A DNA stretch of 64,000 bases from Circinella umbellata (GCA_025093555.1 JAIWNF010000001.1:496001-560000), one strand, 5' to 3'. Positions 44,578-56,218 are shown, counted from the first letter of the stretch. Program-made: numbers and translations. Notes: a model not told the origin generated them from the letters alone.

Positions 44578-44973
44578 ATCTCTAGTCGTCATCAGCAACA
44601 AGAAACGACGAACATACAATGAAGCAGTAATAAGCGCACGCCATCAAGAAGGCTTCAAGAAATATGACGACACGTCATACGTTCTACAGAATTTATCTTT
44701 GGACCGGTTTTCCGTCGTAGACAATGAAGGAAAAGAAGAATATGCATTTGCCCATATACCAGAGTCATAAATCAATTCCTGGCGACCGCACCTTTAAAGC
44801 GACCACGTAAAGACAGTCTGATGCGCATCAGCTGCATAATCAACATTGTTAAAGCAACGAGAATATGTGCTACTAACAGACGATATTTGTGCAGAAATGA
44901 ACAAAGGTTGGAGATTTTATCAACAAATTATATTTTTTACAGCAGCTCTTATGGCAAGTGTTATCCTGCTTAG
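44578..44973 (+). pseudogene. Truncated copy of the orphan gene at 48.2-49.9 kb
   Basis: Similar to 48575-49035. Shared peptide blocks are RTYNEAVISA, LQNLSLD, APLKRPR and LLTDDICAEMNK followed by WRFYQQ. Relative to the full copy it has internal deletions of about 30 and 60 bp and an in-frame stop after AHIPES. Homology ends abruptly after a GTTATCCTGCTTA block, so the C-terminal ~310 residues are absent. It lies in the same orientation about 4 kb upstream of the full copy. Confidence 0.8.
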
Positions 44974-45539
44974 GGGATCGGCCAACGTTATAGAAACTAC
45001 ACTATGGCCTGTTGTCACTAGTTGGTTAGATAGCCGTAACAAAATGGGGTAGCCAAATTAATTCTTATTGAGTTCATTTATCTATGAATGTCTTGGCCTG
45101 CATACCTTTAACTAAAATAACAAGAGCAAAATGGTCACACCTACCCTTTTTATGTCTTTTTCATTTTTATTATCATCATAAATATTTTCTCTTCGAATAA
45201 AATTCAATCAATATTTAAACAAGTTATTATTTTGGTCAATTGAGAACTTAATTATTACCATCATTATTAGTGGTTTCGGCATATAAAGATCGAAAACGGG
45301 TACTCCCATTTCTTCATATTATTTTAGTAACACAAAAGGATAAAAAGCAAGTCTCTTATTAAAATATAATACATTCTTATTATTCATAAACTTTTTACTT
45401 CCTCAACTCCTGATTTTCGCTTTTAACCTTACTCCAAAGGTCTTACTACCAAAGAAAAGTAACAATAGAATCGTAAGCGGGGAGTATGATCAAACTCGCT
45501 ATCCTTGCTGATCAGGATAAAGAAAATAAAAATACAAAC

Positions 45540-46165
45540 ATTTCTCTTTGAGTAATCATTGGAGTAATCCATTTTCTGGCTGGAAGTAATTCTTCGTGTA
45601 GATGATGTCTTCCAGTAATTGATGGAGTAATTAATTTTCTTGGCTGCGAGTAATTATTTGAGCTGTTAAGGCCTTCGATTAATTGTTAGAGTAGTTCTTT
45701 TATGGCTGCGAGTAATTATTTAAGCTGTGAAAATCTTCGAGTAATTAATGGAGTAGCTTTTTTATGGCTGCTAGTAATTATTTGAGCTGTTAAAATCTTC
45801 GAGTAATTAACGGAGTAATGTTTTTATGGCTGCGAGTAATTATTTGAGCTGTTAAAATCTTCGAGTAATTAATGGAGTAGTTAATGTCTTCGCGTAAGTG
45901 ATATAGTAATTTTTATTCATTTTTGGCGGGGAGTAATTATTTGAACAATTACTCGGAGACATTATTCCCAGCCATAAAAATGTTGCTTTTAATACAAATA
46001 TGAGAATGTTTCTAAAAAATCATTCACAAAAATTACTTCATCATTTACTCGAAGATATTAACTACGTACCCCAATAATTACCCCCAGCTATAAAAATTAA
46101 TTACTCCATCAATCTCGAAGACATTAACTACTTGAATAATTTACTCGAAGACAAAAATTATGGAC
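45540..46165. repeat. 62-bp tandem repeat within a fold-back structure
   Basis: Five head-to-tail units start at 45578, 45642, 45704, 45766 and 45828, each carrying GGCTGCGAGTAATTATTTGA or a variant and GGAGTAAT. Unit spacing is 64, 62, 62 and 62 bp. From about 45946 to 46160 the same motifs appear in reverse complement (AATTACTC, CCAGCCATAAAAA, TTACTCCATCAAT, CTCGAAGACATTAACTAC). The whole could fold into a long imperfect hairpin. It resembles fold-back or satellite-bearing non-autonomous elements. No coding capacity is seen. Confidence 0.8.
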
Positions 46166-46666
46166 GCTAAGCTAGTTGAGCATATGATACGTAGATATTC
46201 TATGTGGATAGAAATGTTGATTATTGATATCTGATAGATATTAGTTAGATGCTAATTAGCCTCTGATATTTTGAGGTATAAATAAAATACTTCCTGATAT
46301 CCCGGAGACAATATTGTTTTATTATCACATATTCTTGCTTGAGTCCTTTTTTTTTCCCTTGCTATATATTGTCTATTACACTTTCTCGACAAACTGATGA
46401 ATTGGTCCTACTTGTAAGTATTCAATAATCGGCCATGGTGAATGAATCATTTTTTGGGTCCCAAATGGTGAGTATGCTATCACCAACGGTAACAGTGTTG
46501 AGGTTATTATTGCTTACAGTACAAGTGTTTCATATAAAATTGATATCAGTTTTTTTTGATAGCTTAAATGTCTAATTTAGACATTATGATCACTTGCAGC
46601 ACGATACTCAGCTCAATGTTAACATTGTTATTTTTCACAGCACATGGAATAATCCGCTTTGTTATA

Positions 46667-46819
46667 CAGGCAATCCTCAGGTTTTGCACACCTGAGATTT
46701 TCTGATTTTTCGTTGCAGAACCGAAGACTTGCAACAAGCGAAACTTAATATAAATACTCACATAAAGCATCTCACCAATGGTGCAGAACCGGGAGATTTG
46801 CAAAAGCGGGAGTTAACTG
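46667..46819. mobile_element. Pogo-like MITE, diverged copy
   Basis: Flanked by TA on both sides (46665-46666 and 46820-46821). The ends read CAGGCAATCCTCAGGTTTTG and CAAAAGCGGGAGTTAACTG, clearly related to the better-preserved element at 49964-50141. Internal motifs TTTGCACACCTGAGATTT and AACCGGGAGATTTGCAAAA are also shared. It is too short to encode a transposase. Confidence 0.65.
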
Positions 46820-47868
46820 TATAAACTCTTTACGATTATGGGACGGGGATTTTTAAGTACTAGTGCCAATGAGACTTTTTTTTTTTTGGTTGGGAATCAA
46901 CAATAATATCAGTGTGAATGAATCTTTATATGATGCAACTCATTTGAAAAACACAATTAATTGAAAAAGAGATAATGGTTATCAAAAGAAAGGATACTTC
47001 ATTACATGATCCAATAAAATGAATGGATGAAACTCCCGTAGTTGTCGGGGTATTACCTTTTAACACTTGTAGTAGTTAAGAGATTAACAAGTGTCCTTTA
47101 TTCATATTCAGATAATTATAGTATTTAATATCAAGGTGGGACATGTGACTACTTCTAACTCTTACAACACTGTTGGACGGATCTTTTTTTTTTACTTCAT
47201 GCAACAAATTTAAACTCTGCAAAAGTAAAAATGAGAAAAATAATCGTTTTCTTTGTTGATGCTGTATTCTGCTATAAAGATATCTAGTAGTGATTTCTTG
47301 TAACTATAAAAAATAATGAATGGATAAATTTTATTATTGGAACAATATAAAATAATCAAATCTGATATGTTTTAACTGGCAGCCTCACACTCTTTTTTTA
47401 GAAAAAAATAAGTTGTGTCAGAGGCTACTTTCCGCCTTGGAAGTGCCATTTTGCGGTCGTGCCATCCCCCCCATAATTCGACCCCCCTGTCCGGTCATGC
47501 CTTACTATCCTACCGTTTTCAATAACTGCCCATTGACACTTGATATTATGATATAAGGGCTTCATAATAGTAAAATCACATTTGCGTACAGATGATAAAT
47601 TATTCTTATTTATCAGGTATCTAATAATGAATATCTTTTACTTGGAGCCTCTTTACCAATGTAAGTGATACTTTGGTTAATGGAAGTACACGATATATAT
47701 GTTAGCTTGAGTTGGGTGTCACTAAAAAAGGTGCACAATCAAAAAGGTGTACTTTTTAAAAGAGCGAAAAAAAGTATAACACTCGAACCTCAAACTATCC
47801 CTTATTATCTATAAAGTTACAAAAACTCTGTAACAGATCCTTATCAGTGTCTGGAAGTGGTAGTGTAG

Positions 47869-48135
47869 CTACTGATTTCGACAACGAAAATAAAAAGTAA
47901 CATTCAATCTCCAACTATACTTAATCACTTCTGCATCTTCTTTTTTTACGATCGTGAAATCAGAATGGGTTATGCTAGGCCGGCCTTTTACTGCCTTTGG
48001 AAAAGAGAGCTTCTCTACTTCAAGATAATGTCTGTGTAAATTCTGTCTACGCATAAACTGGTTTTTACATTTATAGCAAACCATTGCGATAAATAAATTT
48101 TGTCTCGACATCTTGTGAAGTGGTTTGTCATTCAT
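47869..48135 (-). pseudogene. C2H2 zinc-finger fragment, probably degenerate
   Basis: A minus-strand frame of 88 codons starting MNDKPLHKMSRQNLF. VCYKCKNQFMRRQNLHRHYL supplies the two Cys and the first His of a C2H2 finger at normal spacing, but Val replaces the second His. A conserved-looking KGRPSITHSDFTIVKKEDAE stretch ends at KYS and is followed by low-complexity residues. From memory, similar KGRPS/DFT proteins with zinc fingers are multicopy in Mucorales; that link is unverified. It is read head to head with the orphan gene at 48237. It is either a broken copy or a single exon of a gene whose other exons I could not find. Confidence 0.4.
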
Positions 48136-48236
48136 GTTAGGAAAAAGATATAAAATTTATAAAGAAGCTTGACAAAATAAAGAGCGCGCTGTACTTGTTG
48201 ACCTTTATCTGTCTCCTCCACGACCCTAATCCCAAT

Positions 48237-49870
48237 ATGTGTCTTTCATGTGATGAGCTGGCAGTTGATCTAACTGCAGGAGCACATTAATGAACATTTA
48301 AGGGAAAAACGTAAGCCCATTTACGCATTTATAGGCACCCTTTTTTATTACTCAAAACTCTAACACTTTCTGCTTTATTTAAAATAGCTATGCTCATGAT
48401 TCAAATGAGGATGTACAAGACAGTGATTCTGGTTTAGTTGAGGAAGATGATACTACAATGGGCGATGACGAAGAGCTTAAACCAGACGAATGTATGTCAC
48501 AGGCACAAGAAAGTGAACTACTGTTACCCCAGATCAATGGCATCATCAAACTAAATAATCCTCCAGCAACACCTCCAGTCGACGCAAGCAACAAGAAACA
48601 ACGAACATACAATGAAGCAGTTATAAGCGCATGTCATAAAGAAGGCTCCGAGCAGTATGACAAGAACAACACGTCATACATTCTACAGAATTTATCGTTG
48701 GACCCGTTTTCCGTCTTAGACAATGAAGGAAATGAAGAAAATGCACTTCCCCATGCCACTGTCATCGATAGGCTAGTATCTAAACATAATTCAATCCGCG
48801 CGATTGCACCTTTAAAGCGACCACGCGAAGACAGTCCGATGTGTATCAGCTGCAGCCCTTCGATAAATACCGATCTTAAAAGTTTATTTGCGACTTCACC
48901 ATACTCAACATTGCGAAAGCAACGAGAATATATGCTACTAACAGACGATATTTGTGCAGAAATGAACAAAGATTGGAGATTTTATCAACAAACTGGATTT
49001 TTTACAGCAGCTATTATGGCAGGTGCTATCCTGCTTAACACTAATAACAATCAGGCAATAATGATCAATACGTTAGAAATATATGGTCGAACAAAAAGTG
49101 TAGACCAACATCGCGAGTCCTTTGGAAAGCTAAAGAGTGGGGCACGGCCAAACTCGCTCCCACCGCCGATCAAGAAGTTACACCCCGATGTTTGGCCTGT
49201 TTCTTTAGAACACCATGATGGATTGAAATTGATTATTGGTACGCAGGTATCAAATGCTTTGGTTACATCTAGTATACGTTTGGATGAAAAGTTGCCTCTT
49301 TCTGTTGGTGGTATGACAACGCATTTTCGACTTGATAATATCAAGGACTCGTTGGCATGCAAGATTTTTCTGGATATGGATTCTGTAAAAGCTGCCAGAG
49401 TATTGATTGAAAACCCAGCAACCAGAAAAATAACCGATACTGGATTAATATTTAATCAACTTCGCCAAGTGCGTACCCACTTTGATTCACCATCAACCTA
49501 TACACTGTGCCGTGCTTCTGGTCCGCTGACTAAGAGTCATACATGTCAACCATATTCATTATTCACCTTGATTGATTACGATCGTGGCCGTAATCCCAGT
49601 GCAGGTATTTTTCAAATAATAGCTGAGCAAGTGTTGAAGCATCATAAGACCGCCAAACTTAACAAGGAAAATATCATGAAGTTGCAGAAGGAAATTCTAA
49701 AACGAATACTTGCTTTGTACAATAATGAAGATGACTCTTTACTCATATTGTTCCACTATTCCTTAAACAAAGAATTAGAAGAACTTGCTGATTTTTTAAT
49801 GCCTTCGATTATCTATGCAAACGCCTCCATTGAAAGTCAAGTGAAACAAGTCTTCGAACTCTTCATTTGA
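48237..49870 (+). CDS. Orphan protein of unknown function (about 500 residues), possibly frame-damaged 5' end
   Basis: The frame is open from just after an acceptor at 48389 (AAAATAG, then YAHDSNEDVQDSDSG) to the stop at 49870; the first internal Met at 48458 gives 470 residues. The N-terminal third is acidic and disordered. It is followed by a basic RPRED segment and the block LLTDDICAEMNKDWRFYQQ, which is shared with the pseudogene copy. A mixed alpha/beta-looking region (RLDEKLPLSVGGMTTHFRLD, HTCQPYSLFTLIDYDRG) leads to a helical C-terminus. An upstream exon starting at ATG 48237 (MCLSCDELAVDLT) is likely but is interrupted by a one-base frame change. I recognise no domain; the gene may be lineage-specific or transposon-derived. 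Confidence 0.55.
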
Positions 49871-49963
49871 TCAAACTTTATTATTTCTTCATATTTGTTT
49901 CCTTTCCCTTTCTCATTTTAATTTTCTTTTTTATTCTCTTTACTCAGTAATTGAATGTAATTA

Positions 49964-50141
49964 CAGTTGAACCCCGTTTTTTGCACAGGTGAGATTTGGC
50001 TTGAAAGTAGTGCAAAAACCGGGGGGGGGTGCAAAAAGTGGGGTCGAAAACATAGTAAAATTATAGTGGGATTTAGGCTGAGAGGCGTGCAAAAAGTGGG
50101 GGTGTGCAAAAACCGGGAGTGCAAAAAACGGGGTTCGACTG
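49964..50141. mobile_element. Pogo-like MITE, 178 bp
   Basis: The terminal inverted repeats are CAGTTGAACCCCGTTTTTTG at the left and CAAAAAACGGGGTTCGACTG at the right, flanked by TA on both sides (49962-49963, 50142-50143). CAGTTGAACC-type ends with TA target duplication are typical of the Tc1/mariner superfamily, especially pogo/Tigger elements. Internal GTGCAAAAACCGGG and GTGCAAAAAGTGGGG blocks repeat the terminal motif, giving subterminal repeats. There is no coding capacity, so it is non-autonomous. It lies about 95 bp downstream of the orphan gene's stop. Confidence 0.85.
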
Positions 50142-50759
50142 TAATAACCAAATGTAATCTTAATAGCTAAATGTAATCTTTAATAAACAAATTTAATCTT
50201 AATAACCAAATGTACTAGACTTTATCCAATGTAATTCATCAATCCTTTATGGGTAACTGTCTATCCAAATTTGCAATTGAGGGCACAAAAAGTTAGTTAG
50301 AAGTGCAATCGACAAGTGGTTCTTCAACAAGTTGTATACCAATCTTTATCCAAATAAATAGAAGGCAAATAACTTTGCGATGTTCATTTTCTTTCGAAGT
50401 AAAAAATATAATTAATAAAATATACAAGAAGGACAGTCAAGGTAAAATTCAAAAATATTTATTGTCATAGCGATAAATTGAAGGGTTGTACAAAGAATTT
50501 TACTTAACAAAAAAAAAAAGGATCTGTAATGTTTTTTTTTATCCTATTGTAAAACTAATGAATTTTTTTTATTTAAGTTCAGTAGTGTAAGAAAGAAATA
50601 TTATATCGTGATATGAAGGAGGAAGAATATACAATATAAGCATAAATAGACATGTTTATTTAATATACAGAAAAAAATGATCATTGATTCACAAAAAAAA
50701 AAAATATATCGCCGAAAAAGGCACGCTATTTTCACACTTACCTACGAAAATAAAATAAA
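50142..50759. other. Intergenic
   Basis: No gene seen. It begins with a few AACCAAATGTAATCTTAAT-like short repeats (50146-50215) next to the MITE, then AT-rich DNA that forms the 5' flank of the SET/MYND gene. Confidence 0.45.
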
Positions 50760-52586
50760 ATGGATTTTCACTTTTCCCTAAACGACGTGTCTCCCTATAC
50801 CAGAAGACTTACACCTGCACATATTGATTATCGTATATGGCCTCCTCTACCTAAGGAATCAGCTACTTGGCGTAATGCACGTATTGAAAACCATGTCAAT
50901 GCCAATCAACACGGATGTTCTGTCATGAGCACAAATAAAATAAAGTCAGGCGAGATCGTGATTCAAGAATATCCTCAAATAAAACATTTGAATCAGTCCA
51001 TAATCAATTATCGCTGTTCACAATGTTTTCGTCGTAATGCTCACATTGATTGCCGTACCAAAAATTGTCCTTGGGATCTTCAGTTTTGTAATAAACAATG
51101 TGAAGCGCGACATTGGTCTAGTGGTCATAAATGGTTATGTCATTTTCCTGAGCTATCCAAGTATATTGATATGACACAAGATAACTTTCAATTTCATACA
51201 GGCGAAACACCCATGATATTAAAAGCTTATTTTTTTAGTGCCGAGGTAAAATAAGGAAGAGTTTGTTGAAAAAAAGAAGTTTATGTGATTTATTTTTGGA
51301 TCTTATGCATGAAATTGACTAATTTTTTTATTAATTTATTGATCCAAAAGTCAAGAATACCCTCATTAGTTTCTAATATAAGTAAACATACAGCATCTGA
51401 TATAAAAAAATATCGAGAAAAAGCTCAACTGATTGCTGCCGTACTTCATTTAATTCGTGATGATGCTATTGATGAACTTATTGAAATACAAGGTCAAATA
51501 CGTTGTAATGCAATTGCTATTCGAGAAACCAATCATGAGTGGGGAATCAATGAACATTTAGGGAAAGCGATTTATCTTTCTGCAAGCAAAATGAATCATA
51601 GTTGTGATCCAAATGCCATTGCCTATTTTGGTAAAGATCCAGGGCATGATCCATGTTTATTACGGATTCGAACATCCAAAGATATTCCATCCAAACAACA
51701 AGTTTGTATCAGTTATGGATTTTTAGCAGCCAAACATGAACAATCTGCTCGAAAAAATTCGTTAAATATGCTTTATTTCTTTGACTGTCAATGCGAAGCA
51801 TGTAAATCTGGGTAAAGAAAATAAATAGTTTTGGGATAGGTAGCAAAAATGAAACAAAATTTTATGAAGCTAAAATAATATATTTTCTGTTTTTAGTAAT
51901 GTAGAAAATCCTGCAGCATATATTTATCAATGTCAATCGTGTCCCACAGGTCGACTTGCTAGTGGTGAAAAATATTGTAAAGCTTGTAATGGACGTATCG
52001 ATTGGATGCGAATCGCCATGGTAAATTATTGTAGAAAAAAACCAGCCAAAAGAAAAAAACAATAAATAATCACACTACTTTAAAAATAATAGATTGAACA
52101 AAAAGCGGATGAATATGTGGAAGAAGGAAAATTTTTGAAGGCATCAAAATTACAAGAGATTATCTATCATAAATCATCATTAAACTGGGGTGAAGCTATG
52201 GATAAATTAGGAGAACATTATGCAATGAAAAAAAATTATGATATGGCCGCACAATGTATCATGGCTTCACTTACAGCTGTACGCGATACTTTTGGTGTCA
52301 CGAGTATTGAAACAGCTCGTGAATTATCAAAGCTAGCATCATTGTTATTTAACGGGTAAAGTACCTTTTTGTGTATACTTGGAAAATATTTAATTTTGAG
52401 ATGAATTTATATTAACTCTTCATTATTTCTGCCGAATTATCTTCATTCAGACATATTTATGATAATGCAAAAAATACAGTAGCAGAAGCTATTCGTGTAT
52501 TTAAAGCTCTTGGACTGGACGAACAAAATGGAACCGAATTTGAAGAATTACGGGAAATGCAAATGATACTCGTTGACATTGCCTAA
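50760..52586 (+). CDS. SET and MYND domain protein (SMYD-like lysine methyltransferase)
   Basis: Five exons (50760-51245, 51351-51811, 51897-52020, 52093-52355, 52451-52586) encode about 489 residues. The SET domain is split by a MYND zinc finger, as in SMYD proteins: the S part has GCSVMSTNKIKSGEIVIQEY, the MYND finger has YRCSQC then CRTKNCPWDLQFCNKQCEA and HKWLCHF, and the ET part has KMNHSCDPNAIAYF and VCISYGF. The post-SET motif is FFDCQCEACKSG, and a further CQSC/CKAC pair follows. The C-terminus is TPR-like helices (AMDKLGEHYAMKKNYDMAAQ, ETARELSKLASLLFNG). NHSCDPNA and ISYG are the cofactor- and lysine-channel residues, so catalytic activity is expected. The methylated substrate, histone or other, is not predictable. 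Confidence 0.9.
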
Positions 52587-52961
52587 GTCATTTCCATTAC
52601 TTTAGTAGATAAATAGATAACCAACATCCCAATAAAATATTCAACAAAGATATAAGGAAACCAAAAATTAAATTTTGTATTGTAATATAAACAAAAACGA
52701 CTTTATTATAGTGTTTTTTTTTCTCTCTGTTGCTTGAGCAGTAGAACAAATTGTAGATAATTTTTTTAAAAAGGGAGGGGAATGCCGATGAATAAAAAGA
52801 TGAAGAAAATTACAAAACGGAGGGTAGTAGGAGGAGAAATACAAATGATAATAAGGATAAAAAAATAAAAGGAGGAAAGTCTATTCTAAAAGATTTTTTG
52901 TTTGTTGTGTATATAATAAACTTTTTTGAAATTTTTTTTATGAAAAAAAATTACGATTTCT
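52587..52961. other. Intergenic between convergent genes
   Basis: The 3' flanks of the SMYD-like gene and of eEF3. It is A/G-rich on the plus strand, and I saw no gene or element in it. Confidence 0.5.
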
Positions 52962-55900
52962 TTACCAGTCTTCTTCATCAGAGTAGACTTCTTCACCACG
53001 CTTACGACGTTCCATACGTTCCTTCTTCTTCTTACGGAGTTCCTTGGAGCTCAATTTTTCCTTCTTCTTAACAGCCTTAACGGTGTTACCTTGAGCATCA
53101 ACTTGGTCTTCAGCTTCTTCTTCCTTAACAGCGGTGGTACCGTTACCAGAGACCCAGTTGTGACCGGAGGCAACAAGTTCACCATTGTCAACCTTCCAGA
53201 CTTCGTTACAGAGAGCTTCAGAGAATTGACGGTTGTGAGTAACAATAACAACACCACCACCATATTCCTTGATAGCACCAGCCAAAGCACCAAGAGAGTC
53301 ACGATCCAAGTAATTGGTAGGTTCATCAAGAACCAACATGTGAGGCTTGTTCCACATAGCAGCACCAATGACCAACTTGACCTTTTGACCACCAGACAAA
53401 CCACGAATACGGGAGTGAGTGGCGAATTCGGGTTCCAAACCAACTTCGTTCAAATGCTTTTCGATTTCCTTGGAAGTCAAGGGACGGTTAAGACCCATCT
53501 TGGCGGCTTCTTGAGCATCAACTTCAGCAATCTTCTTGCTGAAACCCATTTGTTCAAGACGTTGACGGGAGATCCAGGTGTTTTCAACGGAAGACTTACC
53601 CTTCCATGAAATTTCGTATTCGTAGGATTGCTTGAGCTTACGACGACCAACAATTTCTTCAACGATACGCTTTTCACCTTCGATGACGAAAGCTTGGTTC
53701 ATTTGCTTTTCTTCGTCTTCATTGATGACACGGTCAACCTTGTCCAATTCTTCACGATCTTCACCAGTAGCGTAACGCCATTGGATATATTCGTTGGGAG
53801 TGCTGTCCAAGTGCTTTTCAATGTGATGGAAAGCGTGTTGAGCAACATAAGCAATACGCAAGTTAGGATGCTTCCAGACAGTACCGATTTCAGCTTCCAT
53901 TTCACCAGTCAACAACTTGATCAAAGTAGATTTACCTAATTGAGTTCAAAATTGTGGCTTAAAGTTAGAAAACCCGATCAAAAAATATATCCAGCCCAAC
54001 ATAACCAATTATCACACTTCCACAAAAAGAAACCAAATTAAAAAAAATACATACCAGCACCGTTGGGACCAATGACGGCAACACGAGAAGCAAGAGCACA
54101 TTGCATAGTAATGTTCTTAAGTTGCTTACGGGAAGTACCAGGGTATTGGAAATCAACGTTCTTCATCTTCAAGATAGCACGTTCCTTGGTCTTAATACCT
54201 TCCAAGAAACCAGGTTCAGGGAAACGGAAAGCAAGTTGAGAGTCTTCCAAAGAGTAGTAAGCAGCGGCGGTAGGAACCTTCTTGACGAATTCGGAAAGGT
54301 TACCCTTATAACGTTTAAGCTTGTAGTTCTTTTCGTAATGGATGATATCGGAACAAACATGATCCAAGAAACCAGAGTCGTGAGAAACAATGATGGAGGT
54401 AACAGTCTTCAAACCCAACAAGTAGTTTTCCAACCAAGCAACGTTAACAACATCCAAATGGTTAGTAGGTTCGTCCAAAAGCAAGATATCAGCGTTCATC
54501 AACATAGCACGGGCAAGAGCCAACTTCATCTTCCAACCACCGGAAAGGGAACCAATGGGTTGGGAGGTAACCATTTCTTCAGAGAAACCGTAGTCACGCA
54601 AGATTTGAGCAACCTTGACCTTGTCCTTGGTTTCAACACCATCGGAAGAGATAATGAATTCAACCAAAGGAGTATCGGCTTCGGAACCATCAATGTCGTG
54701 TTCGACGTAGACAGTCTTCAATTCAGACTTGGGAGGGAAACCTTCAACTTGTTCGTTGGCAATGGCACGCATGAGAGTGGACTTACCACAACCGTTGTAA
54801 CCACAGAGACCATAACGACGACCACGCTTGAGGCGGAGAGAAGTACGGTTCAAAAGAATCTTAGCACCATAAGCAAGAGAGAACTCACAGTTACAGAGAT
54901 CTTCACCTTCATCATCTTCTTCTTCGGGATCCTTGGGGGTGACAGCTTCTTCACACTTGTCGAGAGCCTTGGAGATGACAGTTTCGGCATCAGCAACGAA
55001 CAACTTGACGTAGGGAGACAAAGCCTTGATCCATTCATTCTTGAAGAAGTTCTTGGCAACACAGAGAGCCAAAGCAACTTCACCGAGATACTTGACAGTG
55101 GTACCGTAGAATTCATCAATTTCAGCAGGCAATAATTCCTTGAAAGCGGAAGTGACTCTGTCAGCCTTATCAGCCTTGGTCAAGATTTCAATGTTACCAC
55201 CACCAACACGTTCCAAAGTGGCAAGAGCCTTTTGGACAACACCACGACATTCGGGATCGGCGACAACATCTTGAATCTTGTTAAGAGCGGGCAACAACAA
55301 AGGCAAGAAAGGAGCAGCAACTTCGGGATCATCGACAAGCTTGGACATGTTGTCAATGATAAGAGCAGCCTTACGCTTGATAGGAGTAGCACGTTCGTTC
55401 AAACCACGGTTAAGAAGAGGAACCATGATGGAAAGAGTAGCAGAGTCGACTTCTTGGACGAAAGTGGTAGCACCTAACAAGTGAATGGTTTCAGGGACGT
55501 TTTCGGGCTTGTTGATACAAGCAATGACAGCGGGAATGAAACGTTCAATATCCTTGTTTTCAACCAAAGCACAGATGTTACCCATGGTAGTAGTAGCAGC
55601 CTTCTTGATATCAGTCTTGGTATCCCACATACAATCGGAAACAACGGGAATGACATCAGGAATGACCCAGAAGAATTCTTGAGCCTTAACCTTAACAAGT
55701 TCATCCAAAAGAGCCAAGGAAAGAGCCTTGGTTTGCCACTTACAGGAGTTACCCAAACCTTCAAGAATATAAGGAATGAAAATAGCAGTAGCATGAGGGT
55801 TGAACTTGACGATCATGTTCTTGGCAGCTTCGAAAGCAGCGTTCTTGATAGCGGCTTGCTTATCGGCTTGGAGTTCCAAAAGTTGAGCCAAGAAAGGAAC

Positions 55901-56218
55901 AATATAAGCTTCAACTTGACTAGCGAGGCTGCTATCGGTCAAAGCTTGGACAGCGGCAACAGCTGAGTGACGAGCACCAGCGTTCTTCTTGTTACCAAAG
56001 TCCTTGGCAATGGCATCAAGAATACCATATTGCTTAAGAGATTGAACACCGTTAGCGGCGACGAAAGCAGCAATCTCTTGAGCAGCAGCTTCACGATCGG
56101 CATCAGCAGCTCCAGAAAGAGTCTTCAAGAGCTCCTTGACCTTCTTGGACTCACCGGCGACGGGAGCAGCCAACTTGCTGACTTCGACGTTGCTCTGAGC
56201 GTTTTGTACGGCAGGCAT
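52962..56218 (-). CDS. Translation elongation factor 3 (eEF3), ABC-F ATPase
   Basis: Two exons (56218-54055, 53935-52962) encode 1045 residues, the usual eEF3 length. The start is MPAVQNAQSNVEVSK. N-terminal HEAT repeats (VAAVQALTDSSLASQVEAYI and on) lead to ABC domain 1, with Walker A GYNGCGKSTL, signature LSGGWKMKLALARAML and Walker B LLLDEPTNHLD. ABC domain 2 has GPNGAGKSTL, a chromodomain-like insertion (YEYEISWKGKSSVENTWISR), signature GLSGGQKVKLVIG and VLDEPTNYLD. A lysine-rich tail (SSKELRKKKKERMERRKRGE) ends in DEEDW. eEF3 is the fungal ribosome-bound ATPase that helps translocation and E-site tRNA release. Codon choice is strongly C-ending and GC content higher than its neighbours, as expected for very high expression. 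The only intron splits the second Walker A motif. Confidence 0.97.

Noticed and set aside
45540..46165. GAGTAATT repeats considered as a CRISPR-like array
   Set aside because: Units are contiguous and diverged with no unique spacers, and the genome is eukaryotic.
49964..50141. GGGGTTCGACTG considered as a tRNA T-loop
   Set aside because: It is one half of a long terminal inverted repeat with a TA duplication, and no tRNA arms surround it.
53051..53939. Long open frames on both strands opposite eEF3
   Set aside because: They are shadows caused by the strongly biased codon use of eEF3; the antisense frames have no recognisable domains.
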